From Stratiolaelaps scimitus (taxonomy: Eukaryota; Arthropoda; Arachnida; Mesostigmata; Laelapidae): 64,000 nt of DNA. Below the pieces are notes generated by a model. It did not search any database, was not told where the DNA came from, and saw only the letters and a list, made by a program, of their open reading frames with translations. The first letter of the stretch is position 1; each line of letters starts with the position of its first letter. The position numbers and the translations under genes are program-made. Shown here piece after piece: positions 23,731 to 36,631 of this stretch. Where the stretch lies: assembly GCA_019614645.1 (NCBI GenBank), contig JABWDB010000048.1:860001-924000 (forward strand), in the 5' to 3' direction.

Positions 23731-25938
23731 CACATACGAGTATGTGTTTGGATGTGGATGTATCGGCTATCACCCCATAGGATGGGTTGTCTACTCAACA
23801 CGTAGCAGTGATAGTAATTATCATAATATCAATATTAGCGAATATTATCCAGTAACCATCGTTCTAATTCACTTTTTTGGCTTCAAATCAATGAAGACAG
23901 CGTCGGGACGGCAAACCCAGTAGTATACCTGGCATATTCAATCGTGAAAATGCACAAACAAGACAAATAAACATTAGACTGACCGCTAATATTATAGCTA
24001 CCATTCGAGATTCTTAGTAATTGTCATTGTACGACGACCTTACACTTGAATCTTTTCGACAAGCTGAATATCTCCTACAGCCAGCTACAACGAAAGCTGC
24101 TTCTAGAGGCTGGAGTTTCAGTTGAATACAATGGAACGTTTATTGCTTACCGAGGGTAACTTTCTGAACAACCAACAAGTAAATACAGACCGTTTTATAC
24201 CACGTACCGAATCTGTCAACAGGAAGTAAGTAAATAAAGGTCTAGATAACGAGAGAGCGCGAGTGGCATTGAATCAAGGTGGTGATGCACTCGAACGAGA
24301 ACTACATATCTATTATTGCACACCAGTTTCATGGATGTCTGAGTAATTCAATTCAAGTAATTCAAACTCAGGAAAAAAATCTTTGCTCCTGCTACCCGTA
24401 CTGGAAATTCATACATTGTACAATTATTATTACTATTATTATTATTACTATTATTATTGTCGAGTCAGTGTTGAAAATATCATTGATGCTAGCATATTTG
24501 TACATTCATTAGTTGAGCCGTAGGTCAACCAGTCACACAGGCGTGAACACATATTGACGCGCTCGGTGGCGTTTTTCGAGGTAGTTATTGTGTGTGTATA
24601 TATCTCCTATAAAGATCTCTACAGAGCTCAACCAAGACGAGGGTGGCTTGTCGTTTGGCAATATTGCTAATGGCCATATCTCACCAAGGTCTATGGAGTG
24701 ACATCGAGTTCGTTCCTGCACTGTGGAATAAACCGAATCCTTCAACTCGTAACTGATACAAATAACGACTTTCACTCTACCAAGCAGCCTAGAGGCCATC
24801 CGAAAGCCTCTAGGAATGGACGCTAATGTCTACTCAACATTGGGCGAGTTAGTAATTTCCAATTTGAATGTCCACCACAAGCTCTGCCGAGGCCTTCTCA
24901 GGCAAAACGAATGATTTTTTGAAAAAAAACGAAACAAATTTTCTGTTTTTTCCTTCGAATATGCCTCCCTCTATGTTCTATGTGTGATCAGGTGTGTTCT
25001 GTTTATAACTAGATAGCTACCTCCTAAGGGCGGCGAACATCTAATAGAAATTTCATCGTAATCACAAAGTCGCCCTATGGTAATAGTCGTCATTATATTC
25101 TTATGAATATTATTGTTGTTTTTTTCCTATGGTCAACGAATTTAACTAGAACCAGACTCGTTCCCTCCATTTCGACGGCCAAATGTACGACATCGAGAGG
25201 AACACAAGGCAAAATAAAAACGAGCCTTTTGTGTTCTCGTTGTGGAGATGTTGGCAACAATTAAACAGAGTGCAAAAAAAACAACAAAGAAACAATCATA
25301 GCTTTTTCTTCATATCAGCCTGCTCCTCTGCGTTTTGTTTTTACAGCGACACAGATTATCCCTCCACGCCTCAGTCATTATTAACTTGAGTATACGTACT
25401 AACTAATAGTTTCATTTTTATTATTTTGTATTATCACCATTAACAACGATAACAACAACGTGGCCACATCCAGCAGTTCTTAATGATCAGTCGAATAATT
25501 ACAGTGGATTATTATTATTATTACTATTATTATTATTATCGACAGTTGATCAGCGTCGACTTCATTTGTTACCTTGCGACGTGAATGTTTTATGTAATAA
25601 TAATAATAATGATATATAGATATTATTAATAATAATAATAAAAGCAAAGGTAATGTCCCATTTCGTTTAGTATGATGATAAGTCCTACTAAACGGTAAGG
25701 TAAACTGGGACCAGCAACTGTTCGTAGCTGTTTCGGCCTCATGAAAATTACCTCGACACCTCGACAAAACAACACACAAACAGAGAACCTCATGATCCGA
25801 AGGGACGTCGCTGATATAGGTACTATTTTATAGCATTTTCGCTGCGATCCGTCCCCTGCCCACGCTCCTCAGTGAGAGCGCAGTCTATAGCGTCTCCCTG
25901 CCATCATCACGGCTACAACGTCATCACGACACGCAAAC

Positions 25939-25939
<1 letters not shown>

Positions 25940-25969
<30 letters not shown>
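25940..25969. repeat. TA microsatellite
   Basis: A (TA)n tract in the intergenic spacer downstream of the USP gene. Confidence 0.95.
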
Positions 25970-25977
<8 letters not shown>

Positions 25978-26896
25978 CTATTATACAATATACAGCAAGA
26001 ACCACGAATTCAACGAACTACGATAGATCAACACCGTGACATTAATATATTATGATTTATAGTTGATGTTCCCCGCTGCAACAAACGTGCGGTTTGCACA
26101 GCGCGAGTTCTGCGCTCAGGGGGGGGGGCGGCGACAGCGACATATGCTGATCGTTGCTTCGGGCAGATCAGCGCAGTCGGCGCTCATAATGGCCGCACAG
26201 GATGGCCAAATCATGGATGACCTTTGAGGCATTATAATACATTAGTAAGATAGTAGCGTAATGGACCTATTTCAATAGATGACATAAATAAAGGTTTGAA
26301 CGTCGGTCGACGTCTTGACCGACAGCAAACTCGATGTGCACTCGATGTGTTCCCTGAGCATGCGTTGCACGAGTTTACTTATATATTTGTATATACTATG
26401 ATGATTACATTACGAACGATTGGCTGCTGATCGCGAATCATCTTTCGTGATATCCTTAAATTCTGTCATCGATCAACGAACAACGAACGCTGTTAAAGTG
26501 TCACTCTACATCGAGGGAGCGACTTTCTAATCATTCTGTAATTAGATGATGTGTGTGTGTCCGTCTCATATGTAGTGTAAAAATAATAACCTAATTCCAC
26601 GACTGGACAATGTCAATTGTGTATCTCCGATAACAATTGTATATAGACATGGGGGCCTCAATCATGCTCTGACATCCACCATCCGATCTGGCACAGGTTG
26701 AACGTTGTCGTCGTCATTAGAGATTTACCACGAGCGGACCCTGTCGGTGAGCGGGATTCGTTTCACTACCGCTACCACCATCACCACCAGCGGCGAAGGA
26801 GGCCACCGTCGTCGGCCTGTTGTGGCCTTGACTTGGAGGAGCTCGGGGTATCGTGTGGCCTGTCGCCTTCGTCTGCCCGGCCCTGTGTCGGCTCAG

Positions 26897-27270
26897 CTAG
26901 ACGGAGGTGACGGTGCAATAGGTCGCCGGTCCTAGAACATGCTTGTCCACCTCAGCATACAGCTCCTTCATGCTCGCCGCGCTCTGACTATTTCTCGGGC
27001 CACCGTTGCAGCTGTACGAGCTGCTGTTGTTATTGTCGTTCGTCGCCGCCGATGCCGCCGATGCCGCAGTCACCGACGATCCCGCCGCCAATTCTGAACT
27101 CTCGCTTCCCGCCTCCCTGGTCCCATTCCGATGGTGACGATCCTTTCTGCTTTCTCCCGTCAAAGATCGTTCGTCAACTCGACCGCGACGCTCGCCCGGA
27201 CCCATTGTTGCGTATCGTTTGGTGTTGCGCCATTTTCGCCGAGGCTGGGGCGTCTGAGTTTGTCGATCAC
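26897..27270 (-). CDS. USP exon 12 (C-terminal tail, stop)
   Basis: The acceptor is GAGTTGCAG. The exon encodes a basic, Ala/Ser/Asn-rich tail (RRKWRNTKRYATMGPGERRG), then SMKELYAEVDKHVLGPATY and CTVTSV before TAG. The last residues T-S-V match a class I PDZ ligand (Ser or Thr at position -2, hydrophobic at 0). Phase matches exon 11. I chose it as the terminal exon because no good donor precedes the stop. A further exon cannot be excluded. Confidence 0.78.
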
Positions 27271-30200
27271 CTGCAACTCGACGACCAGTGGATCGATTAA
27301 TTACACGTCCGCTTCATTGGGTAGGTAAAAGGTAAAAAGGTAAAAGTTTAATGGTTTATTGAAGGAGCTGCAATTGTTACAATGCTTAAGCTCTCTTATA
27401 TGTCACACGGCAGGGCTCGAACCTGCTGCCGATTCTGGCTTCTGATAGCCAGAGACTTAGTCGTCCAAGCCACTGCGCTGACGGTGATTGTCGGGATGAC
27501 GTAACCAATTAGTGGTGATAGTGGATGCGACCGATGATTAGATTACTTCCACCAATGAAGAGAGACAGAGAGAGACAGAGAGAACTCGTGGAACCACTTA
27601 ACAGATCTGGGTTCGTTAAAAAGGGGAATGGGGTACTGCCAGCGAACGGGCACGTGCCCGGTGCAACACCCCCCAAAGGAAACAGCCTTCTGCAAAGATA
27701 GCAACTGATAGGTCCGCTATTTTATGGCCGAGAGGAAGGAACAGACCAAGGAATCGCATTGGCTATGGATTTGTATCTGCAGCAGAGCAGACAGGATTAG
27801 AATGGACATGAGACTGTTTGCGTAGGATATAACAGATAATGCCAAGTTTACAAATGTGTGTATATGATGTCAACGTAGCGCAGGAAGCATACTACCATTG
27901 TAAAGGTTATCGAAACTCGAGCTGGGCGCACTCGAATAAAAGAACTGCTCCCGGTGTATTGACCAGTGACGATTTGCGCTCTCGTTCGAACCTGAAAACA
28001 ACAACAACGGCATAGACCCAACCCAGTGGATGGAACATTTTGGTTAGCCGGTACCATTCTATATTATACTCTATAGAGTGACAGTTATAATATAAAGTAT
28101 AGTGCTGCAAGCATTGAGGTATGCTCGTATTTCATATTTCATTGTGTGCACTTAAAATCGACAACAACGGTTAGTGAAGCAGTTTGGGGTGAGTTGGGGT
28201 ATTAGGTCCTGAGTGGTCTGGGGTGACGGTAGCCCCCGGGGGAGGCTATTGCAGGCATTGCCTCTCTGCGTGGCAGCGAGGAAACGCCGTTGCAAAATGA
28301 AGAATACTGCGCGCGCGCGCGTATATATATATGTATATATATATGACGTTTATCATTTCAAATATGAATTACTTTCATCGTCGTGTGAGTGCAATACCGA
28401 TCCGTATCTACGCGTATGCTTGAACGACTATCGCATCGCGTGGTCGATATTGAACGACGGATTGTGCCACTGAAGCTGGATGACTAGATGTTGATTCCTT
28501 ACCCGAACTGTATCCGGAGCTCGATGACGAGCAGGACTGCGAGACGTTCAGCGTGTTCCTCTGATAGAAGAGGATATAGGCGTCACGGGTGATGAGATGT
28601 GATTCGTCCGTGACCGTCGAGACGGTTGCGTCATCGTAATGATACCAGAGGCCGTTAACGGGGTTCTTACAGAACGCTGCAAGGATAGTGAGAGGTGATA
28701 GTGCGGATATGAGGAATATATACATGGGGAGGACATTTTGTCCTTGACGAAACAACTTTTCTGTCTCAGAACTTTCGTGGTTGGCCACGCAAGCACAGCC
28801 ATATATATCATATCATAATCAAATTTTTATTCTCGGAACTGCAATATACATAGATATGCTGAAGTTCTCGGTAAAAAAAAAGTAAAAAGGTTGATTGTAC
28901 CTCGTTTGACTATTGCCAATATATATATATATATAAATATGTGTCTAGACCATTTTGTCCAGTTACATGCAAATCGGCCAAATATCACCTGAGACCATCG
29001 TATGTTTCAATGGGTATGTCCAATTTACGAAGTGCACAACTCCACCATAGTCCTCAAGGAGGATGACGCCACCCCCAAGCAGAACTACACTTACCGGTGT
29101 AATGTCCTGTTTGCATGGTACCGTGATGATTGCACACGGCATACAGATCATAAATCAGATTGTTGGGATTGCGCGGATCGACGTTCCGAAGGGGTGATCT
29201 ATGCGCGCTGTTCTTCCACGGCGACCACGTGAAGAACGTCTCCTTCAATAGGTCACGGTCTCGCTCCCGTGTCAACAGGTCGGGACTGTCGCCGCGCTGC
29301 GCCGTAAAGCGTGACAGATCAAGGCCGGTCAATGGGAAGTCGACGAGCGACGAGATTTTCGACCGCTCCTGATTCACCTGCTTGAAACGCTTGAGGTGGA
29401 TGAGCAGGACATCCGGGGTGGTCCATAGATCCAGCTTGGACAACACCTGCTGGCGTCGCTCGCACGTAGGGCACAGCCATGCTTCGTCTGCCTCCAGCTG
29501 GCATCGGGAACAAACAAAAGTGAATGTATAAAGCAATGCCAGACAAGTGCTCACAAACAGGTCAATTCACCTCGAGCGAAATGTGTGTGATAACACATCG
29601 GATTCTCATATGTGCAATGACATCAAGGAAAATCGTATGGAGTTGACAAGAGCAAGGAAACGAACAACTCATTCACCTCGGGTCTCGAGATCAATAGTAA
29701 CAGTTGGTCTTCGAATCGATCGTTCTACAAAGGCTATAATGGGACACGCATGCAATTCACTTCGTATAGCGCTGACATCACCAGCAAGTGCGCGAACTGG
29801 TCGAGAACGACAGTCAAGGAGACGTCTGAGGGCACCTACCAGTTCTTCACTGAAGTACGCGTTGAGGCAGTCGCTGAGGTCCACAGGTACGGTGGTCTCT
29901 CCATCAGTCTCATCGAGGCCACGTAAACTCTCATCGCGGAGAGGTCCCAAGGGTTCATGCACCCGCTCGCAGATTCGTTCGTCACGCCACTCGAGGACAA
30001 GGCGTAGATGTTTTGCTACGGACGGATATTGTTCCTATGGAGTATCATTCGCAAGGAAATCCATGGTCAGATAGATGATAAACAAGCCGATTTCGGAGGT
30101 GAGAGGAACCCATCGCACCCCAATCTTTCATATGTCTCTATACATATCCACACCCAACGAATAGACATTGCCGGCTCGTGAAATGCTCGTGGGTCGATTA

Positions 30201-33200
30201 CCAGTCTGTTGAATAGGACAGTAACTCGATAGCCCGGTGGGGTAAAGGTAAAGAGGTTTTATTGGTTTATTAAAGGAGCTGCAATTTTACAATGCTTAAG
30301 CTCTCTCTTATAAAGGGTGGTGCATTTGTGTGTGTGTGTGTGTGTCTCGCGATCGGAATGGACACGCACGTCCACGGGTTCTAATCCCCACCGTTACAGA
30401 TTTGCATTTAAAGGAATCGGTCTTGTAAAGCCTTACGCCCAAAAGCAGTTGTACCGTAGACGTTAAACGAATATCGTTCAGCATACGACGAGAACAGATA
30501 ATAGTAGGACCGGTACTGTGCTCTCCTGGCTGCAGGCTCAAGTCCTGCCGTGGCTGGACGACTCAAAGGGCTCAAAGATTTTCGTCCTGATATTTCTCGT
30601 GGTAAAGCCCAAACGGATAGATACCGAGAAATGCCTGATCATAGGCCACAAAGTTAGGCCCAAGTATAGGACTCTAATAACGGAAAAAAAACGTTCGTTC
30701 AGAGAGTACATTCATGAGCCCCTCAAAAATACGATCAGGGGTGACGTGTCTATAGTAATCAGGGGACCAAACAGGAATGACAACTTCCACTCACTGCAAA
30801 TGAACCTAACGCGAGAGTAATTAATTAATAAATAGTAGATACAGTAAAAGCCAGCTTTTTACCAAAGTTTCCGTGCTCTGACTCTATTCTCTCAGAGCCT
30901 TAAACTCAGCTCACAACAATTGCATTCGTCATGAAGCTTCATAATTCATGGATAACCCCAATTCAAAAGCAAACGTGGAAACAACGTGGTGGGCCATAGT
31001 GAACCATAGTGCGTGCACCTATGCGTGTGTCTCTCCTCCGATGTGAATACGAAATACGTGGTAATATATACTATTCCACGAATGATTATCTAATCTTAGA
31101 TAAAGTGAGATCCAAAGAACTCTTCGCCATTTCGCGTTAACGGCCACTATACACTCATCTTTCCACATCGTACCTTGCTGACGGCCGTAATATGCTCGAC
31201 AGGATCTGTGTACAGAGGTAATTCATCGCTTCCACGAAGCTCATTCCGTTCCGGCAACATGTCGGCGCAAAGGATTAAGAAACTCGACGTCGGGAACTCG
31301 GGCACTATTGGCCGTTCGCTTAGCGTCGCCGAAATCGACGTCGGCATTGACGATCGCGCCGCCAGCCGGGACCGATCGTTCCTGCTGTCCCCTTGACGGG
31401 GGTGGTGCTGCTGCTGCTGCGGCAGAAGAAGCTGTTGACTACCATGGCGATGATGAGGTAGGCTGTCAATCGTGTCCCCGGTGACGTGGCCTGTCAGATC
31501 GATGCCCTCGAGATCGAAGCTGTGTCGCTCGTCTGCTCGAGATGGCTGCGTAGACGATGATGACAGACCATTACCACTGGTGCTGCTGCTGCTGCTACTG
31601 CTACTGTTGTTGCTACCAGTTCGCTGATTGGTGAGATCTGGCTCCATCGCCGGTCGCGAGTGACCGGTTCCGTCACTGTCGTTGTCGTCCAGGTAATCGT
31701 CTAGGTAGTCATCGCTGAAGAGCTCGGCCATCGTGTCGAGCATGAGGAGGCGCAGGTTGTCGAATGTGATATCTCTCCGAACCTGGATGACGTACGGGGG
31801 ACCGAACGATCCGCCGATAGATGTCCGGTTGTGCCTTTACGTGAACGAAGAGGGTATCAACAGAAATGAAGAGGTGACAAAGAAAAGAGCGAGAAATATC
31901 GAGATATCGAGGTAAGTTAAAGGTTTTATTGGTATTATTAAACCAAAGTGCAGTTTTTTTTTCAATGTTTAACAAGTTCTCTTATATGCCTTCACCACGT
32001 CGCGGGAAAAGGTCCGGGTGGCCTCTGGCTTTTTACAACCAGAGACCACTTAGCTACCGTCGAAGCAAGGGAGATCGCTGAGGGAGATCGCTTTTCAAAG
32101 CCATGGCGCGCATGCATGAAACTAATGAATGTTCAATTCGACGATGTGACGAGTGGCTCTGAGATCATGCTAAAAATGCAACACCTTATAATAGTGATAA
32201 AGGCACTAAACGAGTTTCTGACGGGATTGTCTACCCGCCTACGATGATGGATGGCGCGCTAAGCTCTACCGCCAAACCTCGAATCAGTCTGCTACGGCTT
32301 CACGACCTGTATCCAGACCTAGTCAAACCTGTTTTTTTTTTTTCGAGCTGACCCTCAGCTGTTCGCCTATCTGACGGGCCTCAGCTCTTAACCTTTAGGT
32401 ATTACTATGAGACCTAGTCAAACCTAATTCTAGTCAAACCTCGTCAAATGCCTAATCTGGTGCCTAGTTCTACGGGGCAAGATTATGCAACCGATCGACA
32501 TGTAACCGAAATTCACAATACGCAGATAGTGAACGATACGAACCAGATGACCATGATATGCTCTCCTAGTTCACTCGTCTTTTTTGGCTTCGGCGTCTCT
32601 AGACACGTGACGAAACGAGAATTCCCTCTTGAGCGGAGATCGTCGAGAAGCGACATAATCGAATCGTTGTCGGCGTACACCGAACCGAATCCGCCCTCGG
32701 TGTCCGGAAGCAGCTGCATGAACAGTAGACTCCGCGGCGAGATTCGACACTTGTCAGAAACTCGCTCCCGGAGATCGCGGATCGTCGAATCGTCGAACAG
32801 CTCGACAGCAAACTCCACCTGCACAATATCGATTCCGAGATAAACGAATGGGTCAACCATCATCATCATTAGACAGGCCCCGCACGTCGTCGCGACCCCA
32901 TTTTTGTGTAGGGTCACACTGAGAGAATTTGAGGGATCATCGATTGAAATAGACGTATACATCCCATAAATGTATACAAACCAAGCACAAATTATGGACA
33001 TCGATCAAACATAATCATGTTGTATGAAGGCTACTTTTCGATTTGTCGCTAAACATCTTTATGTTATCGATTGCGTTAGTCTGCCGTTTGGCCAACGCGT
33101 CGCCGTCGGCGTCACAGCGCGTTCAGCCGGAGTCGCAGAGTACATAGGTGCGGCAGAGTTGTGCAGTGGATGAATGAAGTTCAAGCGAATATAAAGGTAA

Positions 33201-36144
33201 AGGTTTTATTGGTTTATTAAAGGAGCTGCAATTTTACAATGCTTAAGCTCTCTCTTATATGTCACTAGTACTGTGTTCCAAGGCATACATATACCTAGAA
33301 AAACGTCCCCCGGGTACGAACCTGTCGATTATCGCCGGTAAGGCTAACCAGATGCACTGGAACAACGCGCTTCAACTTCAGTGGGATTGGTAATGAGAGG
33401 CAAACATACGGATCGAATGTTTTGCACTCACGGCGGCACAGAGGACACATGAGTGTTAACTTTGTCTGGCCCTGGAACAGCTCCTGGACAAATGAGGAGT
33501 TGCAACGCGCATGACTTGCGAGTGCACGGGCTGCTAAAAACTCGTCCGGCTTACCGAGGATGCTCACCTGCAATCAATTAATTAATCAATCAATCAATTA
33601 ATCAACGAATGAATTCGTCAATCAAGCAATTCATTTGTCGATCGATCAATGAATCAAGCAATTGGTCAATTGGTTTCTGAAAATTCAGCCCATAGCCATT
33701 GTGCCAACCGTTGAGTTGCAGGTATTGTACAGCGTTTTTTTTTTATTTATATCTTTTCCTTCTAATTAGTTTCGTTTTTTTTATTTATATCTTCTCCTTC
33801 TTATTAGCTCCTTTCTCATTAGTAAAAAGGGGGACACTGGCAGCATCTTCTTAGAAAATATAACACACGTGTAAGCTCGAAATGTGTTCGTTTCGCCAAC
33901 TGGCCTATTTTTATGAATTTATTTATTTAAAAATTCAAACGGAGCCAAATAAAGGTCCCGATTTTCTGTTAGGTTTCCACCTTTTTCAAATTTCTGTCCA
34001 ACATCAATAGGGACATTTGGTGGGGATTAGGGGTCACTCAAAGACACAGTGAAACCAGGGGGTAGTCACTACAGGGGATAGTCAGGGACATTAGTTAGCT
34101 CACTGATCTCACAGCGCAGTCCTTCACCACGTGACCGACGCCGAGGGTACGGGTGTTGGCAGAGGCTTTTCAAGAGGCCGTCGCCGTGAGATATACGTGA
34201 ACGCTTCTTTGTGAGCAGCAATTTCGGTGTGGGAGGTAGCCGAGCCTCGTGCAAACACATCACGAGGTAAGTGTTGCCGGCAAATATGAAATTCCCGAGA
34301 AGAATTGCTGCCGGACAATACTTACAATTCAAAAGATGCCACCCGTCCTCAGGGCTGGCTGCTATTTTATTTATTACTATTATTATTATTAGGTGGTGTC
34401 TCCAACGAAGAGACATTTGGGAGTCGGTGAAGTGCAAATGACAACGGAGTAATACCCACGGGCCGTCGAGTCGCCCAGGGTTCGCCGGGGAAATTTTACT
34501 ACACTTTGTTGACCGTGGATAGTCGTAGGGCTTTTTTTTTTTACATTTGACGCAGCTCGCCAATTAGGTGTTTTACCAAATGAGCCTTAATATATACGCT
34601 TGCAATGAACGCAATGTATGAATCACCTAAAATTACTATACGTAAGTAAGCTTGCAAAAATATGACTTTTGATTAACTCGTGAACGGACGGACTCGTTGT
34701 TCCGGCCTTAGGTCGTCGCTTCAAAGCGTTCAGCTAAACGGTCGATGACATATCGCCAACAAACAAATAAACAAGGTCTCGTATATTAGGTATTCTCCTG
34801 CTAATGCTCCAGCCGTCGATCTGTTAATCTATCCTGTAGACTTCGACCTGTTCTACAACAGCCTGGCCGCAGCAGCCAGGCCGCGCGACGCAATCTCCGA
34901 GAGATAAGAGAGCTTTTGTAAATCTGTCCTCGTGAGTGCAAGATAATATCCAGAACAAGAGAAAGCCGATGAACAGTAAACGCATTTTATATATATATAT
35001 ATATATATAGACAGAGACTGCTTAATTGATCTAATTAATAAAACATGTCGAATGCGCTGCCCTGCTAAATTTCCACTGTTGCGGCAAACAATGATGAACC
35101 GAATGTATAACCCTGAATATCAAATTGTAGTTGAGTTAATAAACAGTTCGGTTACAGCTGACTTTTGTTATATATTAATATCAAATTTTAGTTAATTCAA
35201 GGAAGGTGTATATTGGCAGTAGTGGCATTGTTCAGATTACTTTAGCACAAATAACTAGCTGTTAATTGTTGATTTAGTCGCAATCTCCGTCCAAGCCTCA
35301 GGCAGCAAATTGGTATATTAATAGCGTCGTCAGATACAAACAAAATATGCGACAGATAATTATCTCTCTTTTTTAATTGGCTAATAATCTCAGATCAGAG
35401 AAGACATTTTTTCTTTTTCATTATTTTCTGTCTGACTCACAGCCAACATTGAACGTCCATGGTACAACTGCTTTAGGCATAAGGCATTCATTCGACGGAT
35501 CAAAGAACTCAACGACAGCATATGGTTCCATTTAACACACGGCGCTCTTATACTTGTGCAGATTGTTTTGACTTTATCATCGATTGATTCTATAATACAC
35601 TTCTATAAGCATAACACACATTACCCCAAAACGAACTCGGGTATACACACAGCGTGGTGTTACATTTGCAGATGCATAATTTGGACAGCTAATTGTATAG
35701 CACTAATTACTTTAGCAAGCGACACACTAATTGTCTAGATTAGTCGGCGAATCCGACGTTCATTCGTGTTACTTCCAATTGACTTGGCGTCAATATATAT
35801 ATATATATATAGAGTCATTACAGCAGTGGAATTCCTTCCCATCCGTAACGAGGGTAACAACGCCAAGAGGGACGTCTCTCTGCTAACATACAACAGTGTG
35901 ACGTAATGACGTCGGAACAGTCAGGAGGCCGCAATCAGAGTCAGTCTGAGTCAGAGACAGTCAGCCATCCATAGCAGTGAGTGCTGGCAGTGGTAGCTAG
36001 CCCCGAGTGACGGGGGCGAATTGTGGCGAAGCGATCAGTGATGATTAGAATCAGGTGGGCGAAAATCATCGATCATTGATCCGACGCAGCGGCACTCCAG
36101 TCCCTTATTCTCGCACAGTCGCTATGCGGCATAGTTAGATAATA

Positions 36145-36181
<37 letters not shown>

Positions 36182-36196
36182 AGTAGCAAAATTGAC

Positions 36197-36236
<40 letters not shown>

Positions 36237-36466
36237 GTAAATTTTGCTACTTCTGAATATTTCGCATGAGTTTCTATTTTTGGTTCACGAGCGGCTTTTT
36301 GGTGACCGGAGCGTTGGCTGCACAATTCGCTCGTCATAATATTTATGCCCTCATTTTGTCTATACAAATTTGTCTGGGTGGACATCACTTCTCGTGTATA
36401 AATCTGTGACGATTTGATATAACACTTGGCATAAATAAGGCAATAACAGAGCATGTATCCCACATA

Positions 36467-36503
<37 letters not shown>

Positions 36504-36594
36504 ATAATTAGCTTTATTGATTTATTTAAGGAACTGCATAGAATGTTTAAGTTCTCTTATATATCATGCAACGGGATTCGAATGTATATATGTC

Positions 36595-36631
<37 letters not shown>

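Larger units (their letters stand above)
16748..26896. other. Intergenic region
   Basis: About 10 kb without a supported gene. 17.1-17.7 kb is GC-rich and may be 5' UTR or promoter of the duplicated exon. The rest is AT-rich with worn SINEs (19014, 19885, 21085, 21280) and the TA array at 23503. ORFs here are repeat or noise. Confidence 0.5.

Noticed and set aside
23424..23801. Open frames of alternating Tyr and Ile
   Set aside because: They are translations of the TA array.
33570..33660. ATCA-rich repeat considered as a CRISPR or satellite array
   Set aside because: It is a short irregular tetranucleotide repeat in a eukaryotic intron with no spacers.
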